DNA of 29,941 nucleotides from a virus. The notes beneath the pieces are model-generated. The model did not search any database. It was not told where the DNA came from and saw nothing but the letters and a program-made list of their open reading frames with translations. Location: positions 1-29,941 of the IMG/VR virus record IMGVR_UViG_3300024180_000023. One strand, written 5' to 3'. Below, one piece after another: positions 13,424 to 21,931 of the stretch; within the stretch, counting starts at the first letter, position 1; each line of letters starts with the position of its first letter. The translations under genes were made by a program, and so were the position numbers.

Positions 13424-13692
13424 GCATATTCTATGATTGGACACCGAATGAGATAGCGGCGATGCACCGAGCAACGGCAAAGTTGAGAGCGAGGCAACCT
13501 AAAGAAGCGAAGAAGCCAGAGCCAACAGGCATCAAGGGCTGCTACTACAGCACGCATCAAGGCGTTTATTTAATCAACACATACATTGAAGGGAAACGCG
13601 TCTATTGCGGTCTGCTGCATGAGTGGGACACTGACAAGGCTTATCGTATGCAATACGCTACAGAGCAGAAATTCAAAAAGAACACAAAATGA
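13420..13692 (+). CDS. AP2-like DNA-binding protein
   Basis: 90 residues. The part from residue 36 on (TGIKGCYYSTHQGVYLINTY, then IEGKRVYCGLLHEWDTDKAY) follows the AP2/ERF layout of three short strands and a helix: G-[IV]-x-G, a K-x-Y/C-G-x-x strand, then DKAYRMQYATEQKF as the helix. AP2 domains are often attached to phage HNH endonucleases as DNA-binding parts; here the domain is a separate small protein downstream of HNH genes. The N-terminal 35 residues are helical and basic. The assignment is by pattern only. Confidence 0.5.
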   Translation: MSIFYDWTPNEIAAMHRATAKLRARQPKEAKKPEPTGIKGCYYSTHQGVYLINTYIEGKRVYCGLLHEWDTDKAYRMQYATEQKFKKNTK

Positions 13693-14075
13693 TTAGTTAC
13701 GAGCCAATAGCAGTGGGCGAGGGTGATCTAGAGCTACACCAAGAGCGAGACAAGCACCAGCAGCGCAAGCAAGCACCTGTATTTAGCGGTGCAATCAATT
13801 ACTTTCCAGATGCGCTCTGGCAAGTCTCTGTATGTAGCAAGAAGGGCAACGAGCAGCACAATAAGGGCGAGCCACTGCACTGGGCAAGGGAGAAGTCAAC
13901 AGATGAGCCAGATGCGCTATTGCGTCACCTCATGCAGTATGAGCACATGGACGACGACGGCATCTTGCACGCAACGAAGGTGGCATGGCGAGCATTGGCA
14001 CTATTACAGCGCACACTAGAGGCAAGAGGAGAAGCACCATTGAGCGAGCACAATCACACACCAAGCGCATCATGA
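13689..14075 (+). CDS. dATP/dGTP diphosphohydrolase-like protein (DUF5664 type)
   Basis: 128 residues. The segment VFSGAINYFPDALWQVSVCS followed by KGNEQHNKGEPLHWAREKST and DALLRHLMQYEHMDDDGILH resembles the phage DUF5664 / dNTP-diphosphohydrolase N-terminal family: an all-helical MazG-like fold with acidic and histidine residues for metal and phosphate (E-P-D, RHL, H-A-T-K-V-A-W-R). Such proteins trim nucleotide pools, sometimes to favour modified bases. It overlaps both neighbours by four bases. Confidence 0.65.
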   Translation: MISYEPIAVGEGDLELHQERDKHQQRKQAPVFSGAINYFPDALWQVSVCSKKGNEQHNKGEPLHWAREKSTDEPDALLRHLMQYEHMDDDGILHATKVAWRALALLQRTLEARGEAPLSEHNHTPSAS

Positions 14076-14383
14076 ACGAACCATCAGTAGATTTCGTCTA
14101 CCCAGATGATGAGCTAACGCATGAGGAGAATCTCTATCGCGAGGCATCAAGGCGATTCATGCGAGTCATGAACCTCAAGGCAGACTATGTCGCCAACGCC
14201 AAGAACCCTGCATTAGCCAACTGGGCTACATCATACGCATTGGGGCTGGCAGTGTGTGAGGGCATGAGCATCACGGACAGGGCATGTCAGCTCAATGTGT
14301 CTCCCCAAGCCCTAAGTAAATCAATCAAAGCATTTCAATCAATTATAGGCATCAACACCAACGCATACACATATGGACATTAG
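14072..14383 (+). CDS. Helix-turn-helix protein
   Basis: 103 residues from the ATG at 14072, whose ATGA overlaps the previous stop; the longer frame from 13985 lies inside that gene. Near the C-terminus is a clear helix-turn-helix, MSITDRACQLNVSPQALSKS, preceded by a long helical region (ANWATSYALGLAVCEG). It could be a late-gene regulator, since it lies just upstream of the packaging genes, but this is inferred from position. The end overlaps the next gene by 11 bases. Confidence 0.6.
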   Translation: MNEPSVDFVYPDDELTHEENLYREASRRFMRVMNLKADYVANAKNPALANWATSYALGLAVCEGMSITDRACQLNVSPQALSKSIKAFQSIIGINTNAYTYGH

Positions 14384-14867
14384 TATCAATAACATCGACG
14401 ACACACTGCTGCACGCCATTAAAGAGGCACACATCGCAGCAGAGCAGACCACAATGTATGCACGCAACAACATGCAGACAGCAATCAACAGGCGCATCAT
14501 GTGTGCTGGCTTAGTTGAGAAGGCAAAGCAGATGCACAAGCAGGATCTCGCCGGCTTCTTGAGCAACGCAGACATCACAGGCGAACAAGTCAAAGCATAT
14601 CTCTCATTGCATGACGCAGCCAGCAAACGACCAGCACTGCATGACAAGCGACAGCTACAGCTCTGTGGAATACTGGAGGCAGCAGAGCGACCAGAGCAAC
14701 CGAAGCGAGAGCCAATGCCAGCAAGCGTGGTCAGATCAACGTCATCGTATGCAGGCAAACTCAACAGGACACTGGACAGAAGACCAGTCGAAGAGTGGCC
14801 AGCATCAGAGCGTGAACAAGTCAAGGACGTGCTGAAGCCTGTCGTCGAGTTCTACAATAGTCTATGA
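14373..14867 (+). CDS. Hypothetical helical protein
   Basis: 164 residues, mostly helical and polar, with a possible helical repeat in the first 90 residues (DTLLHAIKEAHIAAEQTTMY, then AINRRIMCAGLVEKAKQMHK). The C-terminal 60 residues are proline-rich and basic, then end in a short helix (EREQVKDVLKPVVEFYNSL). It starts inside the helix-turn-helix gene in another frame. No family was recognised. It is the last gene before the packaging operon. Confidence 0.55.
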   Translation: MDISINNIDDTLLHAIKEAHIAAEQTTMYARNNMQTAINRRIMCAGLVEKAKQMHKQDLAGFLSNADITGEQVKAYLSLHDAASKRPALHDKRQLQLCGILEAAERPEQPKREPMPASVVRSTSSYAGKLNRTLDRRPVEEWPASEREQVKDVLKPVVEFYNSL

Positions 14868-14969
14868 TTACACCACCCCCCACTAAGGAATCTCTTGCTG
14901 GGAAGAGCTGAACGCGGTCGTCTATACTTATTGTTAAAAAACGCCTCTTTTGCACAAATTAATTGTAAT

Positions 14970-15509
14970 ATGAAACAGCCCACCAAACTCACACAGCAAC
15001 AGCTTGCAGACGACTACAGTGTAAGCACAGCAACGCTTCGACGAGCGCGGGCAGATGGCGTTGATGTGCAGAACCGAGACGAGTTCGCAGACTACATCAT
15101 CAACACTAAAGCGAAGCGACCGCACGCATGGATCAATGGCATCCCGTGGGAACAGGACGAGCAACCAGAAACACCACACCTGGCGACGGAGGCAGAGCGC
15201 GACTTGATGGCACAGGTTCGCAACGCCACAGACTACAATGAGGCACGGACACTCAAGACCAAGATTGATGGCATCCACAAGCTGAGACAGATTGAGATTC
15301 TAGAAGGTGACTACATCCACAAGGACGAGGTCGTGAATGATATGACGAGAATCAGCGCATCCGTGGCAGCAGCGCATCGACAATGTCAAGCAGACTTGCC
15401 GGCGATGCTGGAAGGATTGACAGCAGCCGAGGGCAAGAAGAAGATACGCGAATACATGCTCCGCATTGACGGTATGCTCGCAGACGAAACCAGCAAACTT
15501 TACACATAG
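14970..15509 (+). CDS. Terminase small subunit-like DNA packaging protein
   Basis: 179 residues from the ATG at 14970; a longer frame from 14895 would run through the AT-rich leader. An N-terminal helix-turn-helix (LTQQQLADDYSVSTATLRRA), a middle rich in charged helices (ARTLKTKIDGIHKLRQIEIL) and a helical C-terminus match Nu1-type small terminase proteins, and its position upstream of the GpA-type large subunit fits. It would recognise the packaging site. The 102-base gap before it has a lone -10-like TATACT (14923-14928) without a matching -35, so the late promoter may need an activator. Confidence 0.7.
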   Translation: MKQPTKLTQQQLADDYSVSTATLRRARADGVDVQNRDEFADYIINTKAKRPHAWINGIPWEQDEQPETPHLATEAERDLMAQVRNATDYNEARTLKTKIDGIHKLRQIEILEGDYIHKDEVVNDMTRISASVAAAHRQCQADLPAMLEGLTAAEGKKKIREYMLRIDGMLADETSKLYT

Positions 15510-15513
15510 AACA

Positions 15514-15684
15514 ATGGGAAGTAAAACAGCACGCAATGAGATCACAAGGGATAAGATCAAGACCAAGCCACAGAATGACAAGTATGCTTCTGGCTGGGAA
15601 AGGATATTCGGTAAGAAGAAAACACAAGAGCAAGAACAAGATGAGCAAAGAGACAGAGACAGCGGAAGTGGTTGCGGTTCGTGA
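15514..15684 (+). CDS. Small basic hypothetical protein
   Basis: 56 residues from the ATG at 15514, four bases after the small terminase stop. It is basic and probably unstructured: SKTARNEITRDKIKTKPQND, then WERIFGKKKTQEQEQDEQRD. The motif SGWERIFGKK may be a short binding element. It overlaps the next gene by 44 bases in another frame. No family recognised; coding is supported by the tight spacing. Confidence 0.45.
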   Translation: MGSKTARNEITRDKIKTKPQNDKYASGWERIFGKKKTQEQEQDEQRDRDSGSGCGS

Positions 15685-15910
15685 TTGGAACGACTGGTGC
15701 TGGGACGTTTGCATCAGCTACAATCCGACCTTTGACACAGAGTGGCACAGCTCATGCCAGGCAATCCAGTTCCCACGCGACCGCAAGCCGGAGATTGGTG
15801 ACGTGATTGAATTCGTCGAGGATCAGATGGTGATTCATGAAGGCAGAGAAGTTGCCATCGACATCAGAGTGATACGCATGGACGAAGAGGGGAACATCTT
15901 TCTAGATTAA
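15641..15910 (+). CDS. Small hypothetical protein before the large terminase
   Basis: 89 residues from the ATG at 15641; in-frame starts further upstream exist (from 15536), but their product is low-complexity and basic. The protein looks like a small beta domain: Trp/Cys-rich DWNDWCWDVCISYNP, then GDVIEFVEDQMVIHEGREVA and IDIRVIRMDEEGNIFLD. The stop is directly followed by the large terminase ATG. It may be a packaging accessory, but that is context only. Confidence 0.5.
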   Translation: MSKETETAEVVAVRDWNDWCWDVCISYNPTFDTEWHSSCQAIQFPRDRKPEIGDVIEFVEDQMVIHEGREVAIDIRVIRMDEEGNIFLD

Positions 15911-17665
15911 ATGGGCATAGCACTTAAAGCATTCTGCAAAGCTATCACGCCACCAAGCGACATGAACGTCGTCGAGTGGGCGTGCAAGTATGTCAAGCTG
16001 CCACAGTCGGCACGAAGCCCAAACTTCGACATTGACTCGACGCCTTGGCTGCGTTGGCCGATGTTACAGATTGCAGATGATGAGAACAAAGAAATCATTG
16101 TCATGGCACCAGTCGGTAGTGGTAAGACAACCATGCTGGAAGGTGTGCTGCCGTGGATCATAGCCGAAGAACCTGGGCCAACGCTCATCACTATGCAGAC
16201 AGATGACGACGCACGCGCATGGGTGGACACACGATTTCATCCGTCATTGAAGACAAACGACAAGGTCGAGCCATTGCTGCCGACAGGCAAGAACCGTGGC
16301 AACTTCCGCAAGGGGGAAATTCTCTTTGCACACATGCCGCTTCACATCGGCGGTGCCAACCTTGCAAATCTTCAGAGCAAATCCATTCGCTGGGTTTATG
16401 GTGACGAAGTCTGGATATGGAAAGACGGCATGTTGGAAGAGGCACGCCGGCGAACTCACGACAGGTGGAACAGTCGCGTGGTTCTAGTCTCACAGGGTGG
16501 CAGCGAGGGAGACCAGTTTGATGGCGCATTTCAAGACGCATTGATTCACGACTATTGCTTCAAATGTCCATCATGCGACGAGCGACAGACGTATCAGTGG
16601 AAGCAAGTGAAGTTTAAGCACATCAAGAACGAAGCGGAAGAGTGGGATTGGGACGAGATCAAGAAGTCAGTGCATTACGAATGCGCCAACGAAGACTGCA
16701 AAGAAAAGTTTGAAGACAAAGCAGAAGTCAGACGCACACTGTCAGCAAGCGGAGAATACGTCAGCCGCAACAACAACGCCAAGCCAGGACGCATCGCGGC
16801 AACATACCCAGCAATGGCTGTGTGGTGGATTGACTGGAGCAAGCTGGTCATGGAGTGGATCACAGCACAGGACGCACGCAAGCGACTCAATCTTGCACCG
16901 ATGCGTCAGTTCATTCAGAAGCGACTTGCTCAGTCATGGGTTGAGCCAAATGAGACTGTCACGCTTAAAGGAGCAACAGACGCCTATCGCATGGCAGAGT
17001 ATTTTGACGGGCAGAAGTGGGAGTTTGAGAACTTCCGCTTTATGACAGTGGACGTCCAGCAAGATCACTTCTGGGTAGTCATCAGAGCATGGAGCATTGA
17101 AGGCAAAAGCCGTTTGCTGTATGAAGGCAAGATCGACGAATGGGAAGGTCTGCGAATGTTACGAGACAGAATGAAGGTGCCGAATCGTTGCGTCTTTGTT
17201 GATCGTGGCTATAGACCCGACACAGTAGCTTTAGAATGTCGCAAGTCAGTAACCGCAGACGATCCGAACCCGTGGAACTGCTTACTTGGTGAAGAGGCAA
17301 ATGGATACGCCACCAAGATTGGCAAGCGCAGAGTCATCAAACCGTTCTCCTCAATTCAACGAGCGAGAACCCACACAGGAGTTTATTATAAATATGTCAA
17401 GTTCTCAAACTTACTTGCAAAGGACACACTATCGGCACTCATGAGAGGCGAGGGCAACGGCTGGCAGATTGGCGTTGACCACAGCAAAGAGTATCTCAAG
17501 CAGATGCAGAACGAAGTCAAGCGCGAGGTTTCACCAGGCAAGTGGCGATACGTTGTCAGCAAGCCACACGTCGGCAACCACCTTTGGGATTGTGAGACAA
17601 TGCAGATCATCGCAGCCTCAATTTATAAAGTATTTGCCTTTGATGCACAAGTTGAAGCCGAATAG
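15911..17665 (+). CDS. Terminase large subunit, GpA family
   Basis: 584 residues. The ATPase half shows Walker A APVGSGKT (66-73) and Walker B-like WVYGDE (D165, E166). A zinc knuckle is formed by C216, C219, C222 and C258, C263 (YCFKCPSCDE and YECANEDC). The nuclease half begins with FMTVDVQQDHFWVV (D381), the first acidic residue of the RNase H-like site, and ends with HVGNHLWDCE. The length and order fit the GpA (lambda-type) terminases, which cut the concatemer and pump DNA into the prohead. It starts on the base after the previous stop. Confidence 0.92.
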   Translation: MGIALKAFCKAITPPSDMNVVEWACKYVKLPQSARSPNFDIDSTPWLRWPMLQIADDENKEIIVMAPVGSGKTTMLEGVLPWIIAEEPGPTLITMQTDDDARAWVDTRFHPSLKTNDKVEPLLPTGKNRGNFRKGEILFAHMPLHIGGANLANLQSKSIRWVYGDEVWIWKDGMLEEARRRTHDRWNSRVVLVSQGGSEGDQFDGAFQDALIHDYCFKCPSCDERQTYQWKQVKFKHIKNEAEEWDWDEIKKSVHYECANEDCKEKFEDKAEVRRTLSASGEYVSRNNNAKPGRIAATYPAMAVWWIDWSKLVMEWITAQDARKRLNLAPMRQFIQKRLAQSWVEPNETVTLKGATDAYRMAEYFDGQKWEFENFRFMTVDVQQDHFWVVIRAWSIEGKSRLLYEGKIDEWEGLRMLRDRMKVPNRCVFVDRGYRPDTVALECRKSVTADDPNPWNCLLGEEANGYATKIGKRRVIKPFSSIQRARTHTGVYYKYVKFSNLLAKDTLSALMRGEGNGWQIGVDHSKEYLKQMQNEVKREVSPGKWRYVVSKPHVGNHLWDCETMQIIAASIYKVFAFDAQVEAE

Positions 17666-17686
17666 TTGAAATGAAAGCCATTTGTA

Positions 17687-17959
17687 ATGGCTGCATCATC
17701 AAGATTCATACAATCGCTTCGTCGCTACGGCGCGAGAAGTGCAAAAAACAAAGCACGCATGGAAGCGTGGCTTGAGGACGCAATCGAAGAGATTGCAGCT
17801 AATAAAGGTTCTGACGTAGTTAGCGGCAGTGCCAATGGTGCATCGTTCTCATCAATGGCGAACATGACAAACTCTGAGTGGTTTAGCTGCTTGGACGAGG
17901 CATTACAGATGATTGACAAAGGAGTCAACTACACCGGCAAAAGTTTCGGACAATTTTAA
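17687..17959 (+). CDS. Small protein in the gpW (head-tail joining) position
   Basis: 90 residues between large terminase and portal, where lambda carries W. It has a basic helical N-terminus (RFIQSLRRYGARSAKNKARM), a glycine/serine-rich middle and a helix with W and L (NSEWFSCLDEALQMIDKG), which is broadly like gpW and related connector proteins. No firm sequence signature is visible, so position drives the assignment. The gap before it contains a copy of the AGTTGAAAT motif at the terminase stop. Confidence 0.5.
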   Translation: MAASSRFIQSLRRYGARSAKNKARMEAWLEDAIEEIAANKGSDVVSGSANGASFSSMANMTNSEWFSCLDEALQMIDKGVNYTGKSFGQF

Positions 17960-17960
17960 T

Positions 17961-19433
17961 ATGAGCATATTAGACAGCAACGGACGCCCGACCGAACACC
18001 AGCGCAAGCTAGTCAGCAGCAGCGACAGATACACACGCGGTGTTCCTTGGATGCCAGACTTTGCACGCGACCTAGATGACTTGTTCACACAGTCAGACCA
18101 TCGCGCGACCATGTCGCAGTCTCGCGTTATATTTTCAAACTTCGGAGTCCCTCGCGGTGCCATCATGCAGAAAGCTGATGGAGTAGTCGGCAGAGCATGG
18201 GAACCAGAATTTAAAGGCAAAGACAACGAGTTCGGCGACGCAGCAAAAGAATGGCTGCAAAGCTGGTTCAATGTCTGCGACGTGCAAGGCAACTTGCAAG
18301 ACTTCCGCACATCTTTAAAGATGAACAGCGTGGCAGTTGACCGAGATGGCGACGTCTTCATATTACTCACCGAGACAGAGTCTGGTTATCCACAGATTCA
18401 GCACATCCCAGCGCATAGAGTTGGCACACGCCAATCCAGCGTGAAAGAGGACATTCTACTTGTCGGCGCATATCGTGGCAACAGGATACGCAACGGAGTC
18501 GTTGAGAACCGCAACGGATCACCGGTCGCATACTGCGTGCTTGGTAACGAAGCAAGCGGCGACCAATACATTTCATCACAAGACATGGTGCACATTGCCG
18601 ACCCGCAATGGCACAATCAAGGCAGAGGCATCCCAGCACTGAGCCACGCGATTCATGAGCTTCGTAAGGCAAAGACATCACAAGAATGGGAATTGATGGC
18701 GCAGATGATGGTATCATCTCATGCACTCATTGAATACTCAGACACAGGTGGCGTTGACCTCGACGATCCAAGCGTAAGCCTCACCGGCGAAGTTGGCGAC
18801 TCTGACAGGCTTGCAGTTCAAAGCTATAGCGGAGGCATGGTGCGTCACTTTAAGAGCAACAGCGGCAGCAAGCTTGAGAGCATTGACCATTCAAGACCAG
18901 GTGATATGTGGGACAAGTTCCAAGATCGCATCATACGTGAGGCACTAGCAGGCATCCCGTGGCCCGTGGAGCTAGTATGGAAGGCTGAGAACGTCACAGG
19001 AACAACCATCAGAAACATCCAAGCACGCGCACGCTCCAGCGTTGAAGCGCGTCAAGACGTGCTACGCAGACCAGCTCGACGCATTGTTGGCTGGGCATTG
19101 TCTAAGGCAATCAAGCTCGGCTTGCTCCCAGCATCAGAAGACTGGTATCGCTGGGACTTCACAATGCCGCCAAAGCTTTCCATTGATCCACGCAACGACT
19201 CAAAAACACAAGCCGACGAATACAAGCTCGGTGCAGTCAACATGACTGGCATCTTGCAGGAGAAAGGCAAGACACACGCAGAGCATATCCGCGAGCGTTG
19301 TGCTGAGATTATTGAGCGCAAGACCATCAAAGAAGAATACGAAGCAAAGTTCGGCGTTGATATTGACGACCGCGAGTTGCAAATGTTGACACCTAACGAA
19401 CAACCAGACCAGACCAATGATCCCAACCAATAA
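17961..19433 (+). CDS. Portal protein (lambda family)
   Basis: 490 residues from the ATG at 17961, directly after the previous stop; an in-frame ATG at 17913 lies inside the previous gene. The sequence follows the lambda-type portal: RVIFSNFGVPRGAIMQKADG, VDRDGDVFILLTETESGYPQ, IQHIPAHRVGTRQSS, and the helical stem DMWDKFQDRIIREALAGIPW. Twelve copies would form the ring through which DNA enters and leaves the head and to which the tail attaches. It overlaps the protease gene by 17 bases. Confidence 0.9.
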   Translation: MSILDSNGRPTEHQRKLVSSSDRYTRGVPWMPDFARDLDDLFTQSDHRATMSQSRVIFSNFGVPRGAIMQKADGVVGRAWEPEFKGKDNEFGDAAKEWLQSWFNVCDVQGNLQDFRTSLKMNSVAVDRDGDVFILLTETESGYPQIQHIPAHRVGTRQSSVKEDILLVGAYRGNRIRNGVVENRNGSPVAYCVLGNEASGDQYISSQDMVHIADPQWHNQGRGIPALSHAIHELRKAKTSQEWELMAQMMVSSHALIEYSDTGGVDLDDPSVSLTGEVGDSDRLAVQSYSGGMVRHFKSNSGSKLESIDHSRPGDMWDKFQDRIIREALAGIPWPVELVWKAENVTGTTIRNIQARARSSVEARQDVLRRPARRIVGWALSKAIKLGLLPASEDWYRWDFTMPPKLSIDPRNDSKTQADEYKLGAVNMTGILQEKGKTHAEHIRERCAEIIERKTIKEEYEAKFGVDIDDRELQMLTPNEQPDQTNDPNQ

Positions 19434-20205
19434 CACATCTTTCTTACGAGGCGCATGGGCGATCACACGCCCAGGCATGTGTGCTCTACTTGAGAGCATC
19501 CGCACAGCAAAATCAGACATTGACTATGCTGATTTCTTTTCACCTCGCCAAGCACTCAGCGAAGACGAAGACGGCATCGCACACATCGACGTCAAGGGGG
19601 CATTGATTGACAATGCACCAGCTATATACGAGAAGATTGGCAGCACAGACTACCGCTCCATCATTGCAGAGGTTGACGCAGCGCAAGACTCAAAAGCTAT
19701 CTTGATGCGCGTTGACTCACCTGGCGGCACAGTCGCAGGACTAGAAGAGGCAAGCCAAGCAATCGCAGCATCAAGCGTGCCTGTGTTCGCATACTGCGAC
19801 GGCATGGCATGTAGTGCAGCCTATCACCTAGCAGCATCAGCAGCAGCTATCGTTGCCAGCCCATCAGCAGACGTCGGAAACATCGGCACCGTAATGGCGT
19901 GGATGGACGACGCAGAGCTAATGGAAGCAATGGGCTACAAGATGGAAGTGCTCACCAACGAAGGCGCAGACCTCAAAGGCACATTCCGCGACTCACCCAT
20001 GACAGACGCACAGCGTGAGTTCTTACAAGAAGAGATCAACGCACACGGCGAGCAGTTCCGCAATCACGTAGAGAGCAACCGCAGCGTTGATCCAGAAGTA
20101 TTCAGAGCAGGCTGGTATCAAGGCGACCGCGCACAAAGCCTCGGACTTGTTGACGCAATATCCTCTTACGAATACGCACGCCAAACCATCATCAAAGGAA
20201 TCTAA
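19417..20205 (+). CDS. S49-family prohead protease (ClpP/SppA fold)
   Basis: 262 residues. Motifs are RVDSPGGTVAG (SPGG at 101-104), CDGMACSAAYHLAASA with the probable nucleophile S133, and SADVGNIGTVM (from 150). The likely general base is K187 in EGADLKG, as in phage S49 proteases related to lambda gpC. It would cut the portal and scaffold during head maturation. It overlaps the portal by 17 bases. Unlike lambda, the scaffold is a separate downstream gene rather than nested in this frame. Confidence 0.9.
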   Translation: MIPTNNTSFLRGAWAITRPGMCALLESIRTAKSDIDYADFFSPRQALSEDEDGIAHIDVKGALIDNAPAIYEKIGSTDYRSIIAEVDAAQDSKAILMRVDSPGGTVAGLEEASQAIAASSVPVFAYCDGMACSAAYHLAASAAAIVASPSADVGNIGTVMAWMDDAELMEAMGYKMEVLTNEGADLKGTFRDSPMTDAQREFLQEEINAHGEQFRNHVESNRSVDPEVFRAGWYQGDRAQSLGLVDAISSYEYARQTIIKGI

Positions 20206-20248
20206 GTTGAAATCGCAACTAATAACATAACCAACAACCAAAAAAACT

Positions 20249-20698
20249 ATGGCACTTTTCAAAAATGACCACGACCTAAAAGATCAACTCGAAGCCACCA
20301 AGGCCGAGGTGACAGAGCACGAAGCGGTAATCGCACAACGCGAATCCGATATCATCAACATCACCGAGCAAATGGCAGAGGTTTCTGAGAGATTGGAAAC
20401 ACGCACCGCCGAGCTTGCTGAAGCAACCATCGAAAATGCCACCCTTACTGGCGAGCTTGAAGAGGTGAAAGCCGAACTCGCTGAAAGTAAGGAAGCACAA
20501 GAATCTTTTGAGGAAAAGGTAAGCAGCGCCGCACTTGCTCGTATGCAAGAGCTTGGCGTTTCTGAGCCAGTCGCAACCATCGCAGACGATGAGACCGACG
20601 ACCTTTACACACAATACACAAATCTTAAAGCCACCAACCCAGCAGCCGCTGGAGCGTTCTGGCGAGAGAACGAAGCCGCAATTAAGGCTTCGGTTTAA
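20249..20698 (+). CDS. Coiled-coil scaffold-like head protein
   Basis: 149 residues. Residues 8-95 are an acidic coiled coil (DQLEATKAEVTEHEAVIAQR and TRTAELAEATIENATLTGEL). A C-terminal helical part, DDLYTQYTNLKATNPAAAG, resembles the capsid-binding end of phage scaffolds. It lies between protease and capsid, where lambda has Nu3. It would guide prohead assembly and then be removed. The start has no Shine-Dalgarno and a leader rich in A and C (CAACCAAAAAAACTATG). Confidence 0.7.
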   Translation: MALFKNDHDLKDQLEATKAEVTEHEAVIAQRESDIINITEQMAEVSERLETRTAELAEATIENATLTGELEEVKAELAESKEAQESFEEKVSSAALARMQELGVSEPVATIADDETDDLYTQYTNLKATNPAAAGAFWRENEAAIKASV

Positions 20699-20728
20699 TC
20701 ACCAACAAACAAATAACAACATAATACT

Positions 20729-21619
20729 ATGGCCAACTCAATCACAGGCATCAACGACGATATCCTAGCACAATCCGTGCTTGAAGGATACACCACCGCA
20801 ATCGCACCTCTTACCGCATTCACTACTGATTTCAGTTCTGAAGCAGCACGCAGGGGCGAAAAAGTAAGCATCATGCGCGACAACACCGCCATCGACGCTG
20901 CACTCGATAAGACATCACACGGAGCATACACAGTGCAAGACGCTGACAGTGACTCCATCGAACTCACACTCGGACAGCCCAAGTATGTATCTTGGGGACT
21001 TGACGACGTAGAGATCGCCAGCTCAAGCATCCTTACTATGGAGAAGTTCGGTCGCCGTAAAGGTAACCTACTCGCCAAGACAGTGCTTCAAGACATCTGG
21101 TCTGAAATCACAAACGCCAACTTCGGTGCTGCAAGCTTCACAGGTTTGGCAAGCACATTCGACGAGGACGACGTTGCCGATGTTGCTGAAGATTGCGACA
21201 GCGCAGACTGGAACGACGACCGCTACTTAGTTCTGTCACCAGCCTACATCGCAGCACTTCGCAAAGCTGGTGCCATCAAGGACACAAGCGGCTTCGGATA
21301 CAACGCCATTCAAACTGGCGACATCCCAATGCTTCACGGCTTCAAGATCATCATGTCCAACGCAGTTCCAGCCAACGGTGAGAACCTGGTCGGATTCGCT
21401 ACAGACGGCAACGGCATCGCATCTGCATTCCGTTACCTCGCACCACAGCAGGGCCACAACTACAACCGTGCAGAGGCACTCGTTGGAGAAGGTGGAATCA
21501 CCCTTGGCTTGCGCGACTGGTATTCAGAGGACAGCGGAGTCCGCAAAAATATCATAGAGACGGTGTATGCTTTCGAAACCGGGATTTCCACCGGAGTCAA
21601 GCGCCTTGTATCTGCATAA
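20729..21619 (+). CDS. Major capsid protein
   Basis: 296 residues downstream of scaffold and upstream of connectors. The pattern fits a HK97-fold capsid protein: an N-terminal helix, a central sheet rich in charged turns, AYIAALRKAGAIKDTSG and a helix with PMLHGFKIIMSN, and an A-domain-like end with GLRDWYSEDSGVRKNII. No delta domain is evident, since the scaffold is separate. It should be the most abundant protein of the particle. The codon pattern is rich in C-ending codons, consistent with high expression. Leader ACATAATACTATGG has no Shine-Dalgarno. Confidence 0.85.
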   Translation: MANSITGINDDILAQSVLEGYTTAIAPLTAFTTDFSSEAARRGEKVSIMRDNTAIDAALDKTSHGAYTVQDADSDSIELTLGQPKYVSWGLDDVEIASSSILTMEKFGRRKGNLLAKTVLQDIWSEITNANFGAASFTGLASTFDEDDVADVAEDCDSADWNDDRYLVLSPAYIAALRKAGAIKDTSGFGYNAIQTGDIPMLHGFKIIMSNAVPANGENLVGFATDGNGIASAFRYLAPQQGHNYNRAEALVGEGGITLGLRDWYSEDSGVRKNIIETVYAFETGISTGVKRLVSA

Positions 21620-21635
21620 TTAACTACCTAGAATC

Positions 21636-21860
21636 ATGGCAAACTACGCACTATTGCTCGGCACAAAAGCCGACAAGACGACGCTGATCCAGAAGGGACA
21701 GCCTGTGGAAATCCGCAGACAGTTTAAGGACATGACAGCCGCTGATGGTTTTGATACCATCGAAGTTGTTGACAAGCACCTAGGGCAAATTCGCCTACGG
21801 AAGTTTGTTAAGCCTGTCGCCAAGAAGGCAGCCAAGAAGGCAGCCAAAAAGGAAAGTTAA
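21636..21860 (+). CDS. Small head protein with Lys/Ala-rich tail
   Basis: 74 residues. The first 58 may form a small beta domain (ALLLGTKADKTTLIQKGQPV, then TIEVVDKHLGQIRLRKFV). The end, VAKKAAKKAAKKES, is a lysine/alanine tail encoded by a 12-base tandem repeat (GCCAAGAAGGCA). The place after the capsid matches lambda FI or a small head-tail protein. The lysine tail could touch DNA. The gene is followed by a strong terminator. Confidence 0.55.
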   Translation: MANYALLLGTKADKTTLIQKGQPVEIRRQFKDMTAADGFDTIEVVDKHLGQIRLRKFVKPVAKKAAKKAAKKES

Positions 21861-21885
21861 GCAACCCTTACTCATAACACACCCC

Positions 21886-21925
21886 AGCGGGTCGTTCCTA
21901 CACACGGGGGCGACCCGCTTTTTTT
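21886..21925 (+). terminator. Strong intrinsic terminator after the capsid genes
   Basis: AGCGGGTCG (21886-21894) pairs perfectly with CGACCCGCT (21911-21919), a nine-pair stem with a 16-base loop, followed by a run of seven T residues (21919-21925). It lies inside the late operon between capsid and connector genes. It would lower tail-gene expression relative to capsid, unless antitermination lets polymerase through. Confidence 0.88.
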
Positions 21926-21931
21926 ATCATC

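Noticed and set aside
14923-14969. Late promoter upstream of the small terminase
   Set aside because: Only a -10-like TATACT is present; the nearest TTGCTG is 22 bases away and TTGTTA at 14931 pairs only with a poor -10. Not strong enough to list.
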